A DNA stretch of 64,000 bases from assembly GCF_003208435.1 (NCBI RefSeq), contig NZ_QKMF01000013.1:1-64000 (forward strand), read 5' to 3'. Origin of the DNA: Pelagimonas varians (lineage in GTDB: Bacteria; Pseudomonadota; Alphaproteobacteria; Rhodobacterales; Rhodobacteraceae). The position numbers and the translations under genes were made by a program. The notes below the pieces were generated by a model. That model ran no database searches, was not told the DNA's origin, and saw nothing but the letters and a program-made list of their open reading frames with translations. Positions 1-9,105 of the stretch are shown here, piece after piece; position 1 is the stretch's first letter, and each line of letters begins with the position of its first letter.

Positions 1-2
1 TC

Positions 3-80
3 GCTGACGCCTTCCAAAACGCCCTAAATTCCGTCTGGGAAAAAGGCGCAACCAGCACAATACAAAACTATATCGAATGA
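3..80 (+). CDS. C-terminal end of an unidentified protein (truncated by window edge)
   Basis: Only the last 25 codons lie in the window; the open frame runs in from the left edge and ends at TGA 78-80. The visible residues end in STIQNYIE. This is too little to name a family. It lies on the same strand as the sugar kinase 126 nt downstream, so it may belong to the same carbohydrate gene group, but that is inference from position alone. Confidence 0.45.
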   Translation, partial: ADAFQNALNSVWEKGATSTIQNYIE

Positions 81-206
81 GTTCTGAACAACGATTGGCG
101 GGCTGCGGCTCTCAGAGGTTTCCTCAAATTCCAGTATCGCGGTTGGCGCTACGTTTCTCGCGGATGCGGGGACGGCTGTTGCGGGTAGATCGAAAAGGGC
201 AATGAA

Positions 207-1136
207 ATGATTGTTTGTTGTGGTGAAGCGTTGATTGATATGATCCCGCAGGCGGATCCAAACGGTGGCCAAAGTCTAAAGCCGCATGCAGGCGGGGCAG
301 TGTTCAATACGGCCATTGCCTTGGGGCGTCTTGGTGTGTCGTCCTATTTCCTGTCTGGCGTGTCGACGGACATGTTCGGCAAAATGCTGTTGCAAGAGTT
401 GCACGGCAGTCGGGTGGATACCGGTTTGGTGATCCGTTCGGACCGGCCAACGACTTTGGCATTTGTTGAGCTGACAGATGGCCATGCCAGCTATGTTTTT
501 TATGATGAAAACACAGCAGGCCGGATGCTGGACCCCAATGAGTTGCCCGAAATTCCACAAGTTGCCCAAGCGATGTATTTTGGCGGTATCAGTCTGATCA
601 ATGAACCGGCAGCCGACTTTTACCTTGCGCTGGCTCTGCGCGAATCCAAGCGCCGGGTGATTGTTGCCGATCCCAATATCCGGGCAAACTTTGTCACGGA
701 TGAAGCGCGTTATCGTGCACGGCTTAATCAGCTGATTGCCTGTGTCGATATTCTGAAAGTGTCGGATGAAGATCTTGATTGGATTGTTCCCGGCCCTCTT
801 ACCCAAATCGAAAAAGCCGACGTGCTGCGCGAACGCGGACCAAAGGTGATTGTCTTGACCAGAGGTGGAGACGGCGCGTGCGCCTTTTTTGGCAATGACC
901 TGATGGTCGAAGTGCCGGTCGAAAAAGTCGAGGTGGCAGACACCGTGGGGGCGGGTGACACGTTTAATGCGGGATTTCTGGCCAGCTTGTCGCAGAACGG
1001 TTTGTTGGCAAAAACGTCGATTGAAACACTTTTGCCGGCTGATCTGAAAGCGGCTCTCGAACTTGGTGCGAAAGTCGCAGCCATCACCGTGTCCAGACCG
1101 GGGGCAAATCCGCCGTGGCACAGAGAGCTGTCATGA
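207..1136 (+). CDS. PfkB-family sugar kinase (probable fructokinase)
   Basis: A 309-residue ribokinase/PfkB-fold kinase, which would transfer the ATP phosphate to a sugar hydroxyl in the cytoplasm. The N-terminal family signature is seen as GGAVFN at residues 29-34. The C-terminal signature DTVGAGDTF begins at residue 245 and supplies the anion hole and the catalytic base Asp251. Length and motif spacing are normal for bacterial fructokinases. The ATG at 207 is preceded by a purine-rich AAAAGGG. It sits upstream of the glycogen operon, so a role in feeding hexose phosphate into that pathway is plausible. Substrate cannot be read from the sequence; related family members also use 2-keto-3-deoxygluconate, ribose or adenosine, although the opening residues and context favour fructose. 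Confidence 0.85.
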   Translation: MIVCCGEALIDMIPQADPNGGQSLKPHAGGAVFNTAIALGRLGVSSYFLSGVSTDMFGKMLLQELHGSRVDTGLVIRSDRPTTLAFVELTDGHASYVFYDENTAGRMLDPNELPEIPQVAQAMYFGGISLINEPAADFYLALALRESKRRVIVADPNIRANFVTDEARYRARLNQLIACVDILKVSDEDLDWIVPGPLTQIEKADVLRERGPKVIVLTRGGDGACAFFGNDLMVEVPVEKVEVADTVGAGDTFNAGFLASLSQNGLLAKTSIETLLPADLKAALELGAKVAAITVSRPGANPPWHRELS

Positions 1137-1228
1137 TCGATCGTGCAAATGGGCAAAGCGATGCACGAAAAGCGCAGTCGGGAACTTGTTGGGTTTGCGG
1201 CGATTGTGCAGGTGCAGCATTTGTGAAA

Positions 1229-1242
1229 TGATAGCGCTAACC
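1229..1242. promoter_or_regulatory. candidate LacI-family operator
   Basis: The sequence TGATAGCGCTAACC contains the perfect 8-bp palindrome TAGCGCTA (1232-1239) with a central CpG. It resembles the general LacI/GalR operator form TGNNAGCGCTNNCA on the left half and most of the right. It lies 21 nt before the ATG of the DUF2934-like gene that heads the glycogen region. It does not match the pair of operators at 16.1 kb, so a different regulator is implied. No LacI gene is visible next to it. Confidence 0.35.
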
Positions 1243-1263
1243 TAAGCGCCGAAAGGGCGTGAA

Positions 1264-1557
1264 ATGAGTAACCAAGAAGAGAAAGACACGGCCATGAACA
1301 CGGCAACATCCAATGAATCACAGATCCGCGAAGCAGCATATCTTTTCTGGCTGGACGAGGGACAACCACAAGGGCGCGATCAAGAACATTGGCTGCGCGC
1401 AGTCGATGCGTTGAGCCCGCCAGCCGCCACGCCCGCCGCTCCGGCGAAACCCAAACGCAAAGCGGCTGCCAAGCCGCGCGCCGCTAGTGCCGCAGCGAAA
1501 AAAGTGACCAAACCGCGGGCCAAGTCCAAGGCAAAGCCCAAGGTTGCCGCGAAATAA
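1264..1557 (+). CDS. DUF2934-like small protein with basic Ala/Lys/Pro tail
   Basis: A 97-residue protein with two parts. Residues about 19-52 carry a short conserved block (IREAAYLFWLDEG, then GRDQEHWLRA) that I recognise as DUF2934-like. Residues 53-97 are a low-complexity Ala/Pro/Lys/Arg tail with KPKRKAAAKPRAA-type repeats, like histone H1 tails. An AAGGG lies 9 nt before the ATG at 1264; a second in-frame ATG at 1294 is possible. Such proteins often sit beside glycogen genes in alphaproteobacteria (recollection, not checked). Function is unknown. The tail suggests binding to nucleic acid or another polyanion. A strong terminator separates it from glgP, so it is probably transcribed on its own. 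Confidence 0.75.
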   Translation: MSNQEEKDTAMNTATSNESQIREAAYLFWLDEGQPQGRDQEHWLRAVDALSPPAATPAAPAKPKRKAAAKPRAASAAAKKVTKPRAKSKAKPKVAAK

Positions 1558-1610
1558 TCCGACCTGTGGCGGGCCTCGATACCAAAAGGGCCGTTGCAGT
1601 GAAAACACGG

Positions 1611-1642
1611 AAAAGAAGGCTGGTTTGATCTCGCCTTCTTTT
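1611..1642 (+). terminator. Rho-independent terminator after the DUF2934-like gene
   Basis: AAAAGAAGGC (1611-1620) pairs perfectly with GCCTTCTTTT (1633-1642) around a 12-nt loop and is followed by TGTTT. It lies 54 nt after the DUF2934-like stop and 77 nt before glgP, so it separates the two transcription units. The A-tract/T-tract symmetry would also allow function in the reverse direction. Confidence 0.75.
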
Positions 1643-1718
1643 GTTTAAAGCATAGGCGCATGACGCGCCAAAACAACACGTTGAGACGGGCCAGTGGCCG
1701 GAACGGAAGAAGTTAAAG

Positions 1719-4112
1719 ATGACAGCCCAAAACCAAACGCCCGTGACAGCCGAAAGCCTGCAAAGTGAAATCACCCGGCACTTGAAACTGTCCCTTGGCA
1801 AAGACCCCAAACATGCCAGCCTTTATGACTGGCGGATGTCTTTGTCGCTGGCCCTGCGCGATCAGGTCGTGGAACCTTGGTTTGCATCCACCCGTCAAAC
1901 ATATGAGGGCAAACACAAACGGGTCTATTATCTGTCTATGGAATTCCTGATTGGCCGCCTGATCGAGGACGTCACAATCAACCTTGATGTCGAAGGAGTC
2001 GCAGTCGAAGCGATGTCGGCACTTGGGCAAGATTACTACACCGTTGTTGCGAATGAACCGGACGCAGCCTTGGGCAACGGCGGCCTTGGCCGTTTGGCGG
2101 CCTGTTTCATGGACAGTCTGGCGACGCTTGCAATTCCGGCCTATGGCTATGGCATCCGCTATGAACACGGGCTGTTTGAACAGCATTTTGAAAACGGCCA
2201 GCAAACCGAAACCGCCGAAGGTTGGCTTGCCCAGCGTCACGTTTGGGAATTCGAACGCCCTGAAGTTGCTTATAACATTCACTTCGGTGGCTATGTCAGC
2301 GACGAGGGTGGCAAAGCGCATTGGCATCCCGCTGAAACGGTTCTTGCTTCGGCCTATGATACTCCGGTCGTTGGGTGGAAAGGCAAGTGGGCCAATACGT
2401 TGCGTCTGTGGGCAGCCAAGCCAGTCAAACTGTTCGATCTCGATAGCTTTAACCGTGGCGACTATGTCGGTGCAAACGCACCCGAACGTCTGGCGCGGAC
2501 AATTTCGCGTGTGCTTTACCCTGATGATACCACGCAGGACGGCAAAGAGCTTCGCTTGAAGCAGGAGTACTTCTTTACCTCGGCTTCGATCAAAGACCTA
2601 TTGCGCCGGTTTTTGTCCGAAGGAAACAAGATTGAAGACCTGCCCAATCATGTTGCAATTCAGCTGAACGACACACATCCGGCAATAGCTGGGCCCGAAC
2701 TGGTCCGTCTTTTGATCGACAAACATGATCTGAGCGAAGAGGCGGCGATTGATACCGCGCGTCAGTGTTTGGCATATACGAACCACACTTTGTTGCCCGA
2801 AGCCCTAGAAAGCTGGCCCGAAGATCTGTTCGCCCGCATTTTGCCGCGTCACCACCGTATCATCCAGATGATTCAAGAACGGCACCTGCAGCAAACCGGA
2901 TCGCATGTGCGAATTATCGAGCATGGCAATGTCAAAATGGGCGAACTGGCCTTTGTGATGGCGCACCACGTCAATGGCGTATCGGCCTTGCACTCGGAAC
3001 TGGTGAAAGAGACGGTATTTTCCGATCTTCACGCCGCATATCCCGACCGGATTTTGAACCAAACCAACGGTATCACACCGCGCCGCTGGTTGTACTCATG
3101 TAACCCTGCGCTGCGCGGGTTGATCAACGACACAATCGGTACCGCTTGGCACACGGATCTGGAACAACTGCAAGATTTGAACGCGCATCTTGATGATGCA
3201 TCCTTTCAGCAAGCGTTCCGCGCAGCCAAAGCAACCAACAAAGACCGCATGGCCAAATGGCTTAAGGATCGCAACGGCATCACGCTGGACACATCGGCAA
3301 TGTTCGACATCCAGATCAAACGCATCCACGAATACAAACGCCAGCACATGAATATTCTAGAGACAATCGCGCTTTGGAATGAAATCCGCGACAACCCGAC
3401 AGCGAACTGGACACCGCGCGTCAAGATTTTTGGCGGCAAAGCGGCACCCGGCTATGCATTGGCAAAATCGATCATCCATTTGATCAATGACGTCGCCGCG
3501 ACCATCAACAATGATCCTGTGACCAAGGATTTGCTGCAAGTGGTCTATCCCGAGAACTACAATGTTTCGATGGCCGAGATTTTGATCCCTGCCTCTGATT
3601 TGTCCGAACAGATTTCCACAGCAGGCAAGGAAGCCTCCGGCACCGGCAACATGAAGCTGTCTTTGAACGGAAGCCCGACCATTGGCACGCTAGACGGCGC
3701 AAACGTCGAAATTCGCGAACATGTCGGGGCCGAGAACTTCTTTCTCTTTGGTTTGACGGCCCAAGAAGCTGACGCAAAACGCGGCGAGCATGGCTATTCG
3801 CGCCGCGCCATTGAATCCAGCCCTGTTTTGTCGCGGGTGCTGGGCCAGATTGCGGCTGGGGTCTTTTCAGCCGGTGATCGCTATCGCTATTCCGACATTT
3901 TGCACAACTTGTATGAGCATGACTATTTCCTCCTAAGTTGCGATTTTGATGAATACTTTGCCAAACAGCGCGAAGTTGATGCAGTGTATCAAGATGTGCC
4001 GCGTTGGACGCGTATGGCGGCAGCAAACACAGCCGGGATGGGGTGGTTTTCATCAGACCGGACCATTCGGGGCTACGCCAAGGATATCTGGGGCACCGCT
4101 TCGGTGATTTAA
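1719..4112 (+). CDS. glgP: glycogen/maltodextrin phosphorylase
   Basis: A 797-residue GT35 phosphorylase. It releases glucose-1-phosphate from the non-reducing ends of glycogen using inorganic phosphate and pyridoxal phosphate. The PLP-lysine motif EASGTGNMK is present with the lysine at residue 646. The ALGNGGLGRLAACF glucosyl-site block (about residues 108-120) and IKRIHEYKRQ are also intact. Length is typical. The ATG at 1719 follows GGAAGAAG. It is the first gene of a seven-gene operon; glgB follows after 46 nt. Its product, glucose-1-P, is the substrate of both the downstream GlgC and Pgm. Confidence 0.96.
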   Translation: MTAQNQTPVTAESLQSEITRHLKLSLGKDPKHASLYDWRMSLSLALRDQVVEPWFASTRQTYEGKHKRVYYLSMEFLIGRLIEDVTINLDVEGVAVEAMSALGQDYYTVVANEPDAALGNGGLGRLAACFMDSLATLAIPAYGYGIRYEHGLFEQHFENGQQTETAEGWLAQRHVWEFERPEVAYNIHFGGYVSDEGGKAHWHPAETVLASAYDTPVVGWKGKWANTLRLWAAKPVKLFDLDSFNRGDYVGANAPERLARTISRVLYPDDTTQDGKELRLKQEYFFTSASIKDLLRRFLSEGNKIEDLPNHVAIQLNDTHPAIAGPELVRLLIDKHDLSEEAAIDTARQCLAYTNHTLLPEALESWPEDLFARILPRHHRIIQMIQERHLQQTGSHVRIIEHGNVKMGELAFVMAHHVNGVSALHSELVKETVFSDLHAAYPDRILNQTNGITPRRWLYSCNPALRGLINDTIGTAWHTDLEQLQDLNAHLDDASFQQAFRAAKATNKDRMAKWLKDRNGITLDTSAMFDIQIKRIHEYKRQHMNILETIALWNEIRDNPTANWTPRVKIFGGKAAPGYALAKSIIHLINDVAATINNDPVTKDLLQVVYPENYNVSMAEILIPASDLSEQISTAGKEASGTGNMKLSLNGSPTIGTLDGANVEIREHVGAENFFLFGLTAQEADAKRGEHGYSRRAIESSPVLSRVLGQIAAGVFSAGDRYRYSDILHNLYEHDYFLLSCDFDEYFAKQREVDAVYQDVPRWTRMAAANTAGMGWFSSDRTIRGYAKDIWGTASVI

Positions 4113-4158
4113 TCTGTCCCAAGGTTTCGGGGTTTCTCTGACATAGGCGAATGAAAAG

Positions 4159-6363
4159 ATGATTGAAGTGATCAACAATGAAGACGCCGGGCGCATTGTG
4201 GCGGGCAACCATGGAGACCCGTTTTCGGTGCTTGGGCAACACGTGGTGGATGCCAAAGTCACGTTCAGAGCCTATCATCCCGAAGCGGATACGATAGAGG
4301 TCTTGGACGCCAAGACGGGGCGCAAAGTAGTCTCGCTTGACGCGGTTGGTGGCGGCTTGTTCACAAGTCAGCCTGCCAGCCGAAAATCACCGATTGCCTA
4401 TCGTCTGCGGATCACCAAAGGCGCGCATGTCTGGGAAGCCGAAGATCCGTATCGCTTTGGTCCTGTGCTGGGCGAGTTGGATGAACATCTAATTGCCGAG
4501 GGCGCACATCTGGACCTTTGGAAGGTTCTTGGCGCGCATGTCATGCAGCACGGCGGCGTTCAAGGGACGCATTTCGCGGTCTGGGCCCCCAACGCACAGC
4601 GGGTTTCAGTCGTTGGTGATTTCAACGCGTGGGACGGCCGGCGTAATCCGATGCGCCAACGCGGGCAGACCGGCGTTTGGGAAATCTTCATGCCGGGCCT
4701 TGGTGAGGGCGAATCCTATAAATACGAACTGCTGGGGCCGGATGGCAATCTCTTGCCTCAAAAGGCCGACCCGTTTGGCTTCGGGGCTGAACATCCGCCC
4801 AAGACAGCATCGGTTGTGCGCAAGTTGGATGGCCATACTTGGGCCGATGATAAATGGATGACCAAACGCGAGGCGTTGCACCGTATTGATCAACCCATTT
4901 CGATCTACGAAGTCCATCTCGGATCATGGAGACGTGTCCCCGAGGAAGACAACCGTCCATTGTCGTACAAAGAACATGCCGAGCAACTTGTCAGCTATGC
5001 CAAGGACATGGGCTTTACCCATCTTGAACTGATGCCGGTGTCAGAATTCCCGTTTGACGGATCGTGGGGCTACCAACCTGTCGGGCTTTATGCGCCGACG
5101 ATCCGGCACGGAACGCTTGAAGAATTCCGCGCCTTTGTTGAGGCGTGCCACGCCGCCGACTTGGGTTTGATCCTCGATTGGGTTCCGGGCCATTTTCCCG
5201 AAGACGAACACGGGCTGGGCAAGTTTGACGGTACGCCGCTTTATGAGCATGCGGACCGCAAAGAAGGGTTCCATCCCGATTGGAATACGCTTGTCTACAA
5301 CTACGGACGGGCAGAGGTGTCAAACTACCTTGTTGCCAACGCCCTGTATTGGCTGCGCGAACACCACATTGACGGGCTGCGTGTCGATGCCGTTGCCTCG
5401 ATGCTGTACCGCGATTATTCGCGCAAGGAAGGTGAGTGGATCCCGAACAAAGACGGCGGGCGCGAAAATCTCGAAGCCATTGATTTCTTGCGCCGCACCA
5501 ATACGGTTGCTTATGGCGAAGTGCCCGGAGTGGTCACAATTGCCGAGGAATCCACAGCCTTTCCAGGCGTTAGCGCGCCGGTTGACCACAGCGGGCTGGG
5601 CTTTGGGTTCAAGTGGAATATGGGCTGGATGAATGACACCCTATCCTACATCGAACAGGACCCGATTCACCGCAAATACCACCATCACAAGATGACATTC
5701 GGCCTGCATTACGCGTTTTCCGAGAACTTTGTTTTGCCCATCAGCCATGACGAAGTGGTGCATGGCAAAGGATCGATGATCGAAAAAATGCCCGGTTCCG
5801 GAGACGAAAAATTCGCCAATCTGCGCGCGTATTACGGATATATGTGGGGCCATCCGGGCAAAAAGCTGCTCTTCATGGGCTGCGAGTTTGCGCAAGGCGT
5901 AGAATGGAACCACAACACAAGCCTTGATTGGCATCTGACAGAGCATCCGCAGCACGGCGGGGTTCAAAACCTCATTCGCGATTTGAATAACCTGTTCCAG
6001 GGTACTCCGGCGCTACATCAACTGGATTGTAAACCGGCTGGCTTTGAGTGGATCGAAGAAGGTGCGTCCGAAGAATCTATTTTTGCTTGGGTGCGGTATG
6101 GAACCGATGGCACAACACCGGTTTTGGTGGTCAGCAATTTCACCCCGATAGAACGGTCCGCGCGCCGTATCGGTGTGCCGGAAGCGGGCCGTTGGATTGA
6201 AAAGCTGAATACAGATGGCGCGGTTTATGGCGGCGGCGATCGCGGAAATATGGGATTTGTCGATAGCGAACAGGTTGCGGCCTCTGGGCGGGCAAATTCG
6301 GTGTCATTGACACTTCCGCCGCTCTCGACACTATTTTTTGAATTGGAACGGGCGTCCAAATAG
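4159..6363 (+). CDS. glgB: 1,4-alpha-glucan branching enzyme
   Basis: A 734-residue GH13 enzyme that cuts an alpha-1,4 chain and re-attaches it as an alpha-1,6 branch. An extra N-terminal domain and a CBM48 module (around residues 130-210, containing [12 protein letters not shown]) precede the catalytic barrel. The three catalytic acids align with E. coli GlgB: Asp410 in [13 protein letters not shown], Glu463 in TIAEEST, and Asp531 in [11 protein letters not shown]. The length matches the long GlgB type with an N1 domain. Start ATG 4159 follows a purine-rich GAAAAG. The gene lies between glgP and glgC in the operon. Confidence 0.96.
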   Translation: MIEVINNEDAGRIVAGNHGDPFSVLGQHVVDAKVTFRAYHPEADTIEVLDAKTGRKVVSLDAVGGGLFTSQPASRKSPIAYRLRITKGAHVWEAEDPYRFGPVLGELDEHLIAEGAHLDLWKVLGAHVMQHGGVQGTHFAVWAPNAQRVSVVGDFNAWDGRRNPMRQRGQTGVWEIFMPGLGEGESYKYELLGPDGNLLPQKADPFGFGAEHPPKTASVVRKLDGHTWADDKWMTKREALHRIDQPISIYEVHLGSWRRVPEEDNRPLSYKEHAEQLVSYAKDMGFTHLELMPVSEFPFDGSWGYQPVGLYAPTIRHGTLEEFRAFVEACHAADLGLILDWVPGHFPEDEHGLGKFDGTPLYEHADRKEGFHPDWNTLVYNYGRAEVSNYLVANALYWLREHHIDGLRVDAVASMLYRDYSRKEGEWIPNKDGGRENLEAIDFLRRTNTVAYGEVPGVVTIAEESTAFPGVSAPVDHSGLGFGFKWNMGWMNDTLSYIEQDPIHRKYHHHKMTFGLHYAFSENFVLPISHDEVVHGKGSMIEKMPGSGDEKFANLRAYYGYMWGHPGKKLLFMGCEFAQGVEWNHNTSLDWHLTEHPQHGGVQNLIRDLNNLFQGTPALHQLDCKPAGFEWIEEGASEESIFAWVRYGTDGTTPVLVVSNFTPIERSARRIGVPEAGRWIEKLNTDGAVYGGGDRGNMGFVDSEQVAASGRANSVSLTLPPLSTLFFELERASK

Positions 6364-6398
6364 GGCGGACGCATTGCAGGACTTGGGAGGGAAAATTG

Positions 6399-7658
6399 AT
6401 GGACACGGATTCACAGCGCTTGGCGCAGCAAACAATGGCATTTGTTTTGGCAGGGGGACGCGGCAGCCGGCTGTACGAGCTGACGGACATTCGCGCGAAA
6501 CCCGCAATGTATTTTGGCGGCAAGAGCCGGATCATTGATTTCGCCCTGTCCAATGCGGTCAATTCCGGGATCAAACGCATCGGTGTCGCCACCCAGTACA
6601 AAGCGCATTCGCTGATCCGCCACCTGCAACGCGGTTGGAGCTTTTTTCGTGCGGAGCGGAATGAGAGTCTGGATATTTTGCCCGCTTCCCAGCAAATGGG
6701 CAATGAAAACTGGTACAAGGGAACGGCAGACGCGGTGGCCCAGAATATCGAGGTCATTCGCGGCTACGGCCCAAAATACATTGTGATTTTGGCGGGCGAT
6801 CACATCTACAAGCAAGACTATTCGCTGATGCTGAAACAGCATGTTGAAAGCGGCGCGGATGTGACCGTCGGCTGTATCGAAGTGCCTTTGCAAGAGGCGA
6901 AGGGTTTTGGCGTGATGAAAGTCGGGGATGACGACCGTATCCTTGATTTCATTGAAAAGCCCGCCGATCCGCCATCGATGCCGGGCCATCCCGATCTGGC
7001 GCTGGCCAGCATGGGGATCTATGTTTTCGAAACCGAATACCTGTGTGATTTGCTGCAAAAAGATGCCGAAGATCCAAATTCCAGCCATGATTTCGGCGGT
7101 GATATCATTCCCGATATCGTTAAGAACGGCAAAGCTGTAGCGCATCCCTTCAGCCGCTCTTGTGTACGCTCGGGACTGGAGGAAAAGCCATATTGGCGTG
7201 ATGTCGGGACGGTTGATGCCTTTTGGCAAGCCAATGTCGATTTGACCAACTTTAAACCCGAACTCGATCTATACGACAACACTTGGCCCATTTGGACGTA
7301 TTCCGAACTGACTGCTCCGGCAAAATTCATCCACAATGAAAATGGTCGCCGCGGCCATGCGGTGTCGTCCATGGTGTCCGGAGGGTGCATTATCTCAGGC
7401 TCGACGCTTGATCGCTGCTTCTTGTTTACCGGCGTTCGCACCCACTCCTATTCGCAGCTCGAAGGCGTTGTTGCGATGCCCTATGCGGAAATCAACCGCC
7501 GCGCGCGGTTGACCAATGTGATCTTGGACCGCGGTGTCCAGATTCCCGAAGGGTTGGTGGTTGGTGAAAATGCCAAAGAAGATGCGGAGCGTTTCCGGCG
7601 GACCGAAAATGGTATTTGCCTCATCACCCAACCAATGATCGACAGGCTGGACAAGTAA
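6399..7658 (+). CDS. glgC: glucose-1-phosphate adenylyltransferase (ADP-glucose pyrophosphorylase)
   Basis: A 419-residue enzyme making ADP-glucose from glucose-1-P and ATP, the committed and normally allosterically controlled step of glycogen synthesis. The nucleotide-binding motif is [19 protein letters not shown] (residues 19-37). The sugar-binding FIEKP and the C-terminal left-handed beta-helix repeats are present. I chose ATG 6399 because GGGAGGG stands 8-14 nt upstream; the TTG directly before it is too close to the start to be preferred. glgA begins 1 nt after its stop, indicating translational coupling. The effectors (fructose-6-P or pyruvate in alphaproteobacteria) cannot be read here. 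Confidence 0.96.
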   Translation: MDTDSQRLAQQTMAFVLAGGRGSRLYELTDIRAKPAMYFGGKSRIIDFALSNAVNSGIKRIGVATQYKAHSLIRHLQRGWSFFRAERNESLDILPASQQMGNENWYKGTADAVAQNIEVIRGYGPKYIVILAGDHIYKQDYSLMLKQHVESGADVTVGCIEVPLQEAKGFGVMKVGDDDRILDFIEKPADPPSMPGHPDLALASMGIYVFETEYLCDLLQKDAEDPNSSHDFGGDIIPDIVKNGKAVAHPFSRSCVRSGLEEKPYWRDVGTVDAFWQANVDLTNFKPELDLYDNTWPIWTYSELTAPAKFIHNENGRRGHAVSSMVSGGCIISGSTLDRCFLFTGVRTHSYSQLEGVVAMPYAEINRRARLTNVILDRGVQIPEGLVVGENAKEDAERFRRTENGICLITQPMIDRLDK

Positions 7659-7659
7659 A

Positions 7660-9096
7660 ATGAACCTGCTTTTTGTTGCCTCTGAATGCACGCCTTTTGT
7701 TAAAACCGGCGGCTTGGCGGATGTCATCGGGGCTGTGCCCAAATCACTGGCAGCAACCGGCACGCAGGTTCGTGTTCTGATACCGTGTTATCCTGCGCTC
7801 GCCGCTGTTGCGGCGGGTGGGAAAAGCGTGATGGAGTTTGACGATTTGTTCGGCGGCCCCGCCCGTATCATAGCGGCGCAGGCTGACGGATTAGAAATGT
7901 TACTGCTTGAAGCTCCGCATCTTTATGACAGGCCCGGCAGTATTTATCTGGGGCCGGATGGCCGGGATTGGCATGACAATGATCTGCGCTTTGCGGCCCT
8001 GTCATTTGCGGGTGCGCAAATTGGGATCGGATGCCTTGGGGATTGGGTGCCAGATGTGATCAATGCGCATGACTGGCAGGCCGGTCTGGTGCCAGCCTAT
8101 TTGCGCCAGCACGATGGGCTGACACCGCCGGTTGTGATGACTATTCACAACATTGCCTTTCAGGGGGTTTTCGATGCAACCCGCCTATCCGCGCTGCGGT
8201 TGAACGCGGATATGTTTACCCCCGAAGGCGTAGAGTATTATGGAAAGATCAGCTTTCTAAAAGCAGGATTGGCGCTGGCCAGCAAAATCACAACGGTGAG
8301 CCCGACCTATGCTGCCGAGTTGTTGACCCCAGAGTTTGGCATGGGACTTGATGGTTTGCTGCGCGCACGCCAAGCGGATCTGCATGGCATCTTGAACGGC
8401 ATTGATCTGGATGTCTGGAACCCTGAGACAGACGCTGCGATTGTGTCGACCTATTCCGCCCGCGCTCTCAAAGGCAAAGCGAAAAACAAAGCCGAAATTG
8501 AAGCCAGATTTGGTTTGACCAGCGGCACCGGCCCGTTGTTTTGCGTTGTCAGCAGAATGACCTCGCAAAAAGGGCTGGATCTTTTGTTGGAATGTTTGCC
8601 CGATCTCGTCGGGCAGGGGGCTAAGTTGGCTCTGCTGGGCTCTGGCGATCCGGATCTTGAGCGCGCCTATATTGATGCTTCGAACAGCTACTCAGGCTCT
8701 GTTGGAACCATCATAGGTTATGACGAAGACCTCTCTCATTTGATGCAAGCCGGCTGTGACGCCATTTTGATCCCGTCCCGGTTTGAACCCTGCGGGCTGA
8801 CGCAGCTCTACGGATTGCGCTACGGCACCCTGCCTGTTGTTGCCCGAACCGGCGGATTGGCGGATACAGTGATCGACGCAAACGAAGCCGCGCGGCTTGC
8901 CGATTGTGCAACCGGTTTTCAATTTGCACCGGTGACCGCGCATGGGTTGGCACATGCGATTTCGCGTTGCTGTAACCTGTACCAAAACCCGAAGGCATGG
9001 ACTGCAACCATGCGCCGTGCCATGCGGCATCCGGTAGGCTGGGATTTATCAGCCGCCGCTTATCTGGACGTCTACAGATCCGCGCAGGAGCGCTAA
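7660..9096 (+). CDS. glgA: glycogen synthase (ADP-glucose type)
   Basis: A 478-residue GT5 glycosyltransferase that adds glucose from ADP-glucose to the growing alpha-1,4 chain. The ADP-glucose-binding KTGGLADV motif is at residues 15-22. The C-terminal GT-B half has SRFEPCGLTQLYGLRYGT and VARTGGLADTV, the family's second substrate motif. Length is standard. The start ATG 7660 comes one base after the glgC stop, with GGACAAG as ribosome-binding site inside glgC. The next gene, glgX, follows after 9 nt. Confidence 0.96.
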   Translation: MNLLFVASECTPFVKTGGLADVIGAVPKSLAATGTQVRVLIPCYPALAAVAAGGKSVMEFDDLFGGPARIIAAQADGLEMLLLEAPHLYDRPGSIYLGPDGRDWHDNDLRFAALSFAGAQIGIGCLGDWVPDVINAHDWQAGLVPAYLRQHDGLTPPVVMTIHNIAFQGVFDATRLSALRLNADMFTPEGVEYYGKISFLKAGLALASKITTVSPTYAAELLTPEFGMGLDGLLRARQADLHGILNGIDLDVWNPETDAAIVSTYSARALKGKAKNKAEIEARFGLTSGTGPLFCVVSRMTSQKGLDLLLECLPDLVGQGAKLALLGSGDPDLERAYIDASNSYSGSVGTIIGYDEDLSHLMQAGCDAILIPSRFEPCGLTQLYGLRYGTLPVVARTGGLADTVIDANEAARLADCATGFQFAPVTAHGLAHAISRCCNLYQNPKAWTATMRRAMRHPVGWDLSAAAYLDVYRSAQER

Positions 9097-9105
9097 GAAA
9101 CCAAC

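Noticed and set aside
77-205. 42-codon frame starting ATGA over the stop of the first partial gene
   Set aside because: The overlap looks like translational coupling, but the product is Arg/Leu-rich with no likeness to anything, and it ends 1 nt before the kinase start. Probably chance.
276-1121. Long open frame on the minus strand opposite the PfkB kinase
   Set aside because: It mirrors a complete kinase gene with intact motifs; the product is a low-quality composition without recognisable domains.
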